In this document: piece by piece, positions 20,654 to 28,355 of the stretch
How positions within the stretch are numbered: the stretch's first letter is position 1
Layout of the letters: each line of letters starts with the position of its first letter
Origin: Flavobacteriales bacterium
Lineage (GTDB): Bacteria > Bacteroidota > Bacteroidia > Flavobacteriales_D > Sanyastnellaceae
Direction: 5' to 3'
Assembly: GCA_947504275.1 (NCBI GenBank)
Contig: CANNHA010000011.1
Location: forward strand, 1-35,590
DNA: 35,590 bases
Made by a program: the position numbers and the translations under genes
Notes under the pieces: generated by a model
The model's input: only the letters and a program-made list of their open reading frames with translations
The model's database searches: none
What the model was told of the DNA's origin: nothing

Positions 20654-21961
20654 TTACAAATGCATTTTCTTTGCAAATGCCGATGATTTGGGAGGATTCC
20701 ATGGATCATTGTATGACTCTTTAAATATTAGTTCTTGTAGATAAGCCTTTGTTCTTACAAAACGAAGAAAGTAGCCAAAGTAAAGCACCATACCTGGCAA
20801 GTATGGCAAGAAATAGGCAATGGGTTCCTTTTGTGACAGGCGGAACGCAGAGAATATGATAAACTTCAAAAAATAATTAGCTGTGTAAAGCGCAAGGTTG
20901 GTCAGCAATATAAATGGCAATAAGGACGTGAAGTTTAATAAGATGTCAGCGATGTAGAAATACCATTTGAAGTTTAAAACCAAATTGTAAAAAATGTTCT
21001 CGATAAATGAAATAAAATTCAACCATGAAAAGTTTTTAGATGGCAAGAGAACATCAATGTGCTTGCGCAAGCGAAAGCGCACCAAACTCTTATCCCAACG
21101 CAGCCTTTGTTTGGCCAATTTGCGAAAAGTGTCGGGAGCTGATGTTTTACATACCGCTGTGGGTTCATATTTAACCTTGTAACCCATTTTCCTCAACTTT
21201 ACAGTAATATCACCATCCAATCCAGGCCCTACATCCCATCCACTTATTTTATCCAAGGCATCTCTTCTAAAAGCGCCAAAAGCACCGCTAATTACCCTGT
21301 AAATACCCAACTCACTGCTGGAAATACGACCTATGGAAATACTATCAAAATACTCGATGGCTTGAAAAGTAGCCACCAGTGAATCCTTGTAATTTCTTAC
21401 TTGAACATTTCCACCAACTCCACCTATCAAAGGATCCGTATAAAACAACTTAACAATGTTCTCCATCGCATCAGGACTATAAGAACAGTCCGCATCTAAA
21501 TGAACCACAAACTCACCCTTAGACAATCGCAAAGCTAAATTGGCAGCAGATGCCTTTCCTCCCCTCACTTCATTGCGCACAAACAGATCAATCATACCGT
21601 TCTTTTCCAAACTTCTGCAAATGCGCTCCGTATCGTCATCACTGCCATCATCAATAATGATCAATTCAAAGTTTTGATAGGTCTGCTGTTTCAGTGACTG
21701 AACCAATTTATAGATATGCTTGCCCTCATTTTTCCCGGGCACAATTATGGAAATCAATGGCATCCGTGTCCAAAACTCATAATGCGCTTTGGTAATCTTG
21801 TCCTTTCTAAATCTGTGCGTGAATCGCCACAATATGAGGACAAACAACTCGAATATGAAGAATCTTAAAAACTCAAATATTACAAAAAAATAGAAATAGC
21901 GAAAGAATTTACCTAAAGTGATAAACTGAACAAAATTGATAAAGTCATCAATGAAATTCAT
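20654..21961 (-). CDS. Processive-type family 2 glycosyltransferase (membrane polysaccharide synthase, HAS/NodC/PgaC-like)
   Basis: N-terminal TM, SIIVPGKNEGKHI, DDGSDDDT, HLDADCS (DxD), GLDGDIT, QRLRW (QxxRW), then several C-terminal TM segments. Confidence 0.9.
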   Translation of the reverse strand: MNFIDDFINFVQFITLGKFFRYFYFFVIFEFLRFFIFELFVLILWRFTHRFRKDKITKAHYEFWTRMPLISIIVPGKNEGKHIYKLVQSLKQQTYQNFELIIIDDGSDDDTERICRSLEKNGMIDLFVRNEVRGGKASAANLALRLSKGEFVVHLDADCSYSPDAMENIVKLFYTDPLIGGVGGNVQVRNYKDSLVATFQAIEYFDSISIGRISSSELGIYRVISGAFGAFRRDALDKISGWDVGPGLDGDITVKLRKMGYKVKYEPTAVCKTSAPDTFRKLAKQRLRWDKSLVRFRLRKHIDVLLPSKNFSWLNFISFIENIFYNLVLNFKWYFYIADILLNFTSLLPFILLTNLALYTANYFLKFIIFSAFRLSQKEPIAYFLPYLPGMVLYFGYFLRFVRTKAYLQELIFKESYNDPWNPPKSSAFAKKMHL

Positions 21962-23367
21962 TCACGATTCAATTTTTTGCGCATGTCTTTCATCAATTCA
22001 CCACTGCTCTTGCATTCGTTGTAATTGATAACAACCTGCTTCAAATCCATTTTAAAAGAATTATAGTTCTCAGAAATCAATTTCTGAATGAGTTTTGAAA
22101 CTGGCTCTGACTTCTCACCATCGATGACAACTTCGTTGGAATAGCGTTTTGTCCAGATAAAGTGGCCTTGATTATTGATGGTAACAAAATCCTTTAGTGT
22201 CATTTCACCTTTAATAATATCAGCCAATTCCCTGATTAAACTTTGTTTTTTAAACCCTCCAAAATGTGCACTGAACTCATTGATATTACCTATCGACAAA
22301 CCATTCAATACATGCTGCCAATCCGGTTGACTATTGGCATGAATAAAATCAAAATGCAATAAGATCTCAAATGTTTTCTCATCTTGAATTTCCTCCAATG
22401 CCAAATGTGGTTTCTCATCCAAGTCCGAGAGGCCTTCTGTAATGGCCAACCTACCTTTCTTGGTCAGTTTGTATGCGCTAATATTTCGAGCTTGCAAGTA
22501 CTGAACATCCGTATCGTGGGAGCAGTGCATGCACTTGGCCTTAACAAAAATATCTTGAAAGCGACTGTCGCATGAATTGCAATGATTCAAAACAGCGGGC
22601 TTGTCATAATCTACGCCCACGTGGTGCAAACTCTTGTTGCACTTGGGACAACTCAGGGCATCGGTATCTGCCTTTTGAAAATCAGAAATGGGTCCAATAT
22701 AGGCACAAGGAAAATGATGTATCAAATCCTCTCCATAAGTATTGGAAGAACTGCAATGCGGACAAACTTCTCTAAACAACAATAAACCAGCACTGCACTG
22801 ATTGCACAGATAAATTTTCTCGACAAAATCTGGCCAGATGTATCCGTTGAACTCTGCCCAATCCAATGCAGCCAATACCTCCGTCTCCTCATGCGGTTCA
22901 AAGGACATTGACACCGTGGGATAGGCATAACCGATAATGGAATATGGATCCAACACAGGTTCGATCACTTTGGTCTGTCTCGTATACATCAAATCCAACG
23001 CCTTCTTCATCACTATGCCATACTGGCCTGCTGGCACCTTGGATGTCAAATCCAATGAACGAACAAATATATCATTGGTCTTCAACTGCAATTGATCTTC
23101 ATCCACTGATCCATCAACAAAACCATCAATCAACATACCCAATACAGCAGGTGATTTAGAGGAATAACGCTGAATAAAAATAGGCTTTAAATACACCTCA
23201 GGTTGGTGATGCCGTCGGATAGCATATACCGTACTCCGGACAAAATCGACATTGGGAGAATCAACAATAACGGCATCATGACCCATCAAAAAAGGAAACG
23301 AATATCCGCTATCGGAAGTGATTTTCAAAACCAAGGTTTGGCCAATTTTAAAACTTTGGTAACTCAT
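21958..23367 (-). CDS. Cys-rich zinc-ribbon cytosolic protein, possibly TackOD1-domain containing
   Basis: 469 aa with no signal peptide; paired motifs CNQC...CPHC, CPKC...CNSC, CMHC; degenerate receiver-like N-terminus (AVIVDSPNVDFVRSTVYAIRRH). The TackOD1 name is from memory and was not searched. Confidence 0.6.
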   Translation of the reverse strand: MSYQSFKIGQTLVLKITSDSGYSFPFLMGHDAVIVDSPNVDFVRSTVYAIRRHHQPEVYLKPIFIQRYSSKSPAVLGMLIDGFVDGSVDEDQLQLKTNDIFVRSLDLTSKVPAGQYGIVMKKALDLMYTRQTKVIEPVLDPYSIIGYAYPTVSMSFEPHEETEVLAALDWAEFNGYIWPDFVEKIYLCNQCSAGLLLFREVCPHCSSSNTYGEDLIHHFPCAYIGPISDFQKADTDALSCPKCNKSLHHVGVDYDKPAVLNHCNSCDSRFQDIFVKAKCMHCSHDTDVQYLQARNISAYKLTKKGRLAITEGLSDLDEKPHLALEEIQDEKTFEILLHFDFIHANSQPDWQHVLNGLSIGNINEFSAHFGGFKKQSLIRELADIIKGEMTLKDFVTINNQGHFIWTKRYSNEVVIDGEKSEPVSKLIQKLISENYNSFKMDLKQVVINYNECKSSGELMKDMRKKLNRE

Positions 23368-23370
23368 TTC

Positions 23371-24456
23371 TCAGTACTTGAATTTTTTGACCTGAACCCC
23401 CATCTTGTAAAAGTTCTTCCACTTAACGCCTTCAATTGAATCACTTGGGTAAATATCTCCCGCGACAGATCTGGTTGTTGGTTCAAATCGTTTCTGATAC
23501 TCCTCTGGCAATGGAATTGTCGAATAGTAAAAACGTTGCACGATGCCTTCCGATATCTCCCCATTTGGAAAAATCACTTCAAAGCGATCACCAACTTGAA
23601 AATGATCAATATCGGCCTGCTCAAAATATGCCCGCACAAACACAGGAGAGGTTCTGTGAATGGACATGGAAATTTCTGACTTCAAACAGGTCTCAAATGG
23701 ACGCGTATAGATCCTATTCACGCTTCCTTCAAATGGCGAAATATAAAATTTCAGTTTATTATCATCGCCACTACTGCGTCCTTCCGCTTCTGCAAGCATA
23801 GGTCGCTCCAAAGGAATGTCCACTCGCATGCTGTTCAACTTTGAAATGGTCAATTGATACTCCAAAATTTCACCTTCCAAGCGACTTTGCTCGGCGTCGA
23901 GTTTGGTAATATCGTTCAATTTATTTTGTAAATGTGATTGAGGAATTACCCCCAACTGAACTTGAGATTTGATGGTGGTTAGCTCACGCTGATAGGTCGT
24001 CATCAATTGCTGATTCTCAGCCACTTTCACCTTGTTCAAATTGATTTTTTGTTCCACCGAGATGAGCTCACGTTCAATCCAATCATTGTTGTTCTGCACT
24101 CTTCCTGTTGTGCTTACGCCCGACATACGCAGTTTCACATCACTATCACTTTCATCAGACGACTCAACATAACTGAACAAAGTATCTCCAATTTTTATAG
24201 TATCATCAACATTGACAAAATAATCAATGATTCGGCTGTCCTCTAATAAACGCACATTGACATTCTCGTAAAGAATGTGGCCATCTGCCTTAACATAAAA
24301 CAATCTGGAAAAGATGAAATATGCGATACTTCCCAATAGAATAAAAAACACAATGAAATAAATCATTCTATCCCATTGTCGTTTATTCTTAACCAATGTT
24401 TTCTCATTGATCACTCGAATATCAGAGCCTTGTCGTTTAAAATTTACACTTTTCAA
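23371..24456 (-). CDS. HlyD-family periplasmic adaptor / membrane fusion protein
   Basis: One N-terminal TM, ADGHILYENVNVRLLEDSRIIDYFVNVDDTIKIGDTLFSY (lipoyl half), central coiled coil, VFVRAYFEQADIDHFQVGDRFEVIFPNGE. Confidence 0.85.
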   Translation of the reverse strand: MKSVNFKRQGSDIRVINEKTLVKNKRQWDRMIYFIVFFILLGSIAYFIFSRLFYVKADGHILYENVNVRLLEDSRIIDYFVNVDDTIKIGDTLFSYVESSDESDSDVKLRMSGVSTTGRVQNNNDWIERELISVEQKINLNKVKVAENQQLMTTYQRELTTIKSQVQLGVIPQSHLQNKLNDITKLDAEQSRLEGEILEYQLTISKLNSMRVDIPLERPMLAEAEGRSSGDDNKLKFYISPFEGSVNRIYTRPFETCLKSEISMSIHRTSPVFVRAYFEQADIDHFQVGDRFEVIFPNGEISEGIVQRFYYSTIPLPEEYQKRFEPTTRSVAGDIYPSDSIEGVKWKNFYKMGVQVKKFKY

Positions 24457-24459
24457 AGC

Positions 24460-26538
24460 TTATGGATTTATTTGTAAATAGGATTCAAAATCATGGATTG
24501 CAAATCGTTTGCTCTTCAGCCAAGGAGCCATTGCTTGCATATCCTTTTCCATGTCCTGACGCAATTTGTAATCTTTGGCGCTTAAAGCTATCGTGGCTTT
24601 ATCTCCAAAAACATTGAGTTCCTCTTCAGACCTTCTTTGTATGGCTTCCACCCCTGTTGTCTCGTAAGCCATCACCACAATTTCATCACTATTGTCTTTT
24701 AACACATTTAACACCTTTGTATCATAATACAACGGGATCGCAAAGCCCAATGAAACAGCTTTGGAATCTGCCCAATTGTGCAATTGAACAACCATCTGGG
24801 AATACCGTGACATCAAACTGTCTTTGTCCAGCTTGTAGGCTTCCATTGTATGCGGTTCGATGTCAATATGCACACCTGCCAACAATACTCCATTCAACTT
24901 TTTCCATACACTGTCCATTTTGGCTACAGCATCACCTTCCAACCATTGATTATGACCTATCAAGAGATGAACGGAGATATCCTTCTTTTGCAATTCATTG
25001 CACAGGGTTTTAAACCGTTGTACCTGCTCTGCTCCATTTCCTGCAGAAAGATATACCTCTTGTATACCCCACTGCAACAATTTTTCAGTAATGAACTCTG
25101 GCTCACGCTGAGCGATGGACTTGGACCACATGTACATATTCCGACTTCCTGTCAGCACCTTTTCCTCTGATTGAAATGAAATGGGTTCCTCATAAGGAGA
25201 CCATGATCGGATGTATTGCAGGACATTCTCCTCTGGCAACAGCCCATGAATATCACCCAACTTCAAATACAATTGCTGCTGAGCATCTAACTTTTCAATC
25301 TCTAAATTCCAAAGGTTTAACAGTACATTCAAAGCTTCCAGGGGCTGGAAATATTCAGTATTCACTTTGGCCTGCTCGCCAAAAGTCTCCAATTGTTGAC
25401 GCAATAAATCCTGCCTTCCCACAGCCACCGCATACTGCTTCAACTTGTATCTGTACTCATAAACAAGAGCAGAAACCTGTGTCCATTTCAACTCGGTTTG
25501 AACCTGCAATTGAGACTTGGCCTTCTGAAGTTTCAAAGAACTCAATGATTGATAATCCTTATTGAAAATCCTCAAAGGCACATTGGCGTTGAGTCCCATT
25601 GAAATGAATGCCCTATCCCTCATATTGTCTTGTAAGTCAAAATAGTTGTACTTAAAGCTGTAAGATAGCCCTACCTCATTGATCCAATGTTTTCGCCAAG
25701 CATCATTCTCCTCTTGCAGCATCAATTGGCGATCTTGCACCGGATGATTGTTGCAAAGCATTCTAAGGGCCTTGACATTGATATCAAACAAGGGCCAAGA
25801 ATTAGAAATATTTACAGAAGACGACTGTACCAATCCTTCCATGCCATCATTAAATCCGCGGTAGGTCTGAATTTGTCCATTGGTCTCCATCAATTGCTCG
25901 TAGACTTTATAGAGTTCATCATTCAATGCAGGATAAAGGGAAACAGCTTGCTTCAGTATGACAATCTCATCTTGTAAGACTTTCTTTTTCTTCTCCAAAA
26001 CCTGCACTTTTTGGGCATTGAACAAAAAGAGTACATTGTTTTTGCTCCAATAAGAAATACTCTGGTTGCGATTCTCCGTAGCAGTGAGCAATTCAATGTT
26101 CTTCTCATTAACCAGCGCCTTGGATTCAAAGCCATTGGCAACAAGCCCTCCAGCTAAGATGTCCCAATTGAAACCTGTAGTGGTCTTGGCCTTGTAAAAA
26201 AGATTTTCTTCTGATGGTTGTGGATCAAAGTTCTGTATAATATTTGTATTCCACGATAAACCATAATCAGCCCTAACAGCTTTGGATTTCTGGTTGTAAT
26301 ACTGTTCTATTTGCTGCAATATTTCAGGAGACTTGGCTGAATTCACGTCCGGCCACAGGGATGGAACAACTTCTAAATTCAAGACACTTAATTTAGGAAA
26401 TGGATTTGACGCATGTTGCAACCAAAGATTGCTCAATTGGTCAACGGCTGAGTTGGATGACCCAGGTTGCGCCAATGCAAAAAGAACTGACAAACAAGCC
26501 ATAAGACCCATTAAAACACTTTTCAAATTCCTTTTCAT
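24460..26538 (-). CDS. TolC-like outer-membrane protein with C-terminal GH18-like TIM-barrel domain
   Basis: Signal peptide MKRNLKSVLMGLMACLSVLFALAQ (ATG at 26538; listed ORF starts at 26646). TolC-type coiled-coil/barrel repeats to about aa 460 of the mature protein; C-terminal part has GVHIDIEPHT and EIVVMAYETTG, resembling GH18 DxxDxDxE and MxYD motifs. Confidence 0.72.
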   Translation of the reverse strand: MKRNLKSVLMGLMACLSVLFALAQPGSSNSAVDQLSNLWLQHASNPFPKLSVLNLEVVPSLWPDVNSAKSPEILQQIEQYYNQKSKAVRADYGLSWNTNIIQNFDPQPSEENLFYKAKTTTGFNWDILAGGLVANGFESKALVNEKNIELLTATENRNQSISYWSKNNVLFLFNAQKVQVLEKKKKVLQDEIVILKQAVSLYPALNDELYKVYEQLMETNGQIQTYRGFNDGMEGLVQSSSVNISNSWPLFDINVKALRMLCNNHPVQDRQLMLQEENDAWRKHWINEVGLSYSFKYNYFDLQDNMRDRAFISMGLNANVPLRIFNKDYQSLSSLKLQKAKSQLQVQTELKWTQVSALVYEYRYKLKQYAVAVGRQDLLRQQLETFGEQAKVNTEYFQPLEALNVLLNLWNLEIEKLDAQQQLYLKLGDIHGLLPEENVLQYIRSWSPYEEPISFQSEEKVLTGSRNMYMWSKSIAQREPEFITEKLLQWGIQEVYLSAGNGAEQVQRFKTLCNELQKKDISVHLLIGHNQWLEGDAVAKMDSVWKKLNGVLLAGVHIDIEPHTMEAYKLDKDSLMSRYSQMVVQLHNWADSKAVSLGFAIPLYYDTKVLNVLKDNSDEIVVMAYETTGVEAIQRRSEEELNVFGDKATIALSAKDYKLRQDMEKDMQAMAPWLKSKRFAIHDFESYLQINP

Positions 26539-26947
26539 TCCATGTTTACCAAAAGGTTTGCAAATAAAGGTGACAATTCTCATTTTTATGTCATCAAAAC
26601 GTACATTTCTTCTTAATTTTTCGTTAATAATAATATTGTCTAACATAATCGTGTTCTCAACCTAGGGAAAGGTGATGGAGAAAGCGGAAAAGAGAAGAGT
26701 TGGTTTTCGCTTTGCGCACTGATCGGATTGTTGAAGAGCTTTGCATTTTTGTTGTATAAAGCAAAGCGCGGAAAGGTTTCCCACCAATCTGCCTTCCACC
26801 ACAGCACGGTCATTAACAAGCAAAACCTTTTTGAGCCGAAAACTGAAAACGAAATTGAACATGTCAATGAGCCGATCTACTGCGGTGTCTTGGAAGATGG
26901 TCAATGATACCCCTCACCTGTGTAAGAATTACACATTTTAGCAAGAA

Positions 26948-28303
26948 TCAGAGAGAAATTCCCTTATTTTCCCGCTTTATCTCTGAATTTAAATACAGTT
27001 TCTTGACCCTTCGATCAGATTCCAACCTTTTTTCCAGAAAAACCTCCTCAACAGATATCCCAGTAATCAAAGATAATTTCTTCTTCAAGTCTCGCATCTT
27101 GATGTCCTTCCTCTTCTTCAATGTGTCAAAATTGGGATCACCGTGATCAAAGAACCGATTCAAGTCAGACGACTCAAATCCCGCTTCTCCGACTTCAAAA
27201 AAGAATAACACCATTTGCCTCTCGATTTCTGTCAGAGGTTCTAGCACTTTAACTTCTACCTTTTCCGGTATCTCAAACTTCTTACCCCAACCATTAAACT
27301 TCCAACTATACCAACCAATCAAAACAATGACCATCAATATCAACAAAACTGAAATCACAATCCAATTGGGTGATACTCTATAAACAAAAATCTCTTGCGC
27401 CAAAGGGGCTCCTAAGTAATCTTTCCGCTTCACCAACTCCACAAGAAAACTGCCTTGGTCATGATTAATTCGGGACAAAAGCAAATGCTCTCCTTGTTCT
27501 ATCAACTCATATAAACTTGTAAACTTGTCTGAAGAATAAATGGTGATCTGATTCAAATCCACATCCACTTCCAACAATCTATTTCCCAATCGTGCCAAAC
27601 TTCCTTCATTCTTCCAAAACTTCAATAAGTACTCATTTTCCGGATTCCAAGTCACTTCTATTGGTCCAAGATTACGCCATTCCCAAGTTCTGGTATTTAA
27701 AACACGCACTTCATCCAAATCTTGACTGCCATTAATACCCTCCGATTTACCCTTGAAAAAATATTTTTCCTCTTTGCCTCTAAAAGAAAAACCTCCTGAA
27801 AAATCGGGAGGTTCCACCCCTCGACAACTGCGATGGTACCATCCATGCGTATCCCAATCAAAATAGGTGGTGATATTGGTGGATTCAAAGAAACCATAAC
27901 CTCCCGTCATAAAAATGGTATCGTTCTGGGTCCATATTACACAAGAATGTTGATTCTTATGCCGAAAAGAATGATCAATTCGGAAAATAGAATCCCCTTT
28001 CAACTGGTAAACCAATCCACAACCTGAAACCACAAAAAAATCTCCTCTTGAATTGGAAATGGGAATAAAATCTGAACGCAATGTATTGTAATCAATCCCC
28101 TCTTGGTAGTGAATCATATCTATTCTCCAGGGATGACCCCATCCATCAGAACTGAATAAGGTATCATTGCTGATGACATGGAATTTATTTGTCGAATTAC
28201 TAAAAAACACTACCGGTGTTCTTTTAAATACCAAGGTCTGCGCCTCACCGGTAAGGGTAATAACAAATAATATCAAAAAAGTAAAGACACTTAAACTGCG
28301 CAT
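26948..28303 (-). CDS. Putative membrane-spanning one-component regulator: extracytoplasmic Kelch-like region, single TM, cytosolic winged-HTH-like tail
   Basis: ATG at 28303 gives signal peptide MRSLSVFTFLILFVITLTGEAQ (listed ORF begins with TTG). TM is WIVISVLLILMVIVLIGWYSW. Tail LTEIERQMVLFFFEVGEAGFESSDLNRFFDHGDPNFDTLKKRKDIKMRDLKKKLSLITG resembles Bacteroidota wHTH tails. Confidence 0.6.
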   Translation of the reverse strand: MRSLSVFTFLILFVITLTGEAQTLVFKRTPVVFFSNSTNKFHVISNDTLFSSDGWGHPWRIDMIHYQEGIDYNTLRSDFIPISNSRGDFFVVSGCGLVYQLKGDSIFRIDHSFRHKNQHSCVIWTQNDTIFMTGGYGFFESTNITTYFDWDTHGWYHRSCRGVEPPDFSGGFSFRGKEEKYFFKGKSEGINGSQDLDEVRVLNTRTWEWRNLGPIEVTWNPENEYLLKFWKNEGSLARLGNRLLEVDVDLNQITIYSSDKFTSLYELIEQGEHLLLSRINHDQGSFLVELVKRKDYLGAPLAQEIFVYRVSPNWIVISVLLILMVIVLIGWYSWKFNGWGKKFEIPEKVEVKVLEPLTEIERQMVLFFFEVGEAGFESSDLNRFFDHGDPNFDTLKKRKDIKMRDLKKKLSLITGISVEEVFLEKRLESDRRVKKLYLNSEIKRENKGISL

Positions 28304-28321
28304 CCACCAATTCTTTGGTGG

Positions 28322-28355
28322 CAAAAGTACAGCTTTACAACTATTTTATGACAAA
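28322..28355 (-). promoter_or_regulatory. Putative promoter TTTG-N22-TACTTTTG for the Kelch/wHTH gene
   Basis: Minus-strand TTTG (28352-28355) and TACTTTTG (28322-28329), 18 nt before ATG 28303. The upstream element lies inside the 3' end of the M36 gene. Confidence 0.5.

Noticed and set aside
26662-26941. Calling an IS element or transposase pseudogene with a family name
   Set aside because: No transposase motif, no terminal inverted repeats bounding both ends and no target duplication could be shown. Kept only as a low-confidence finding.
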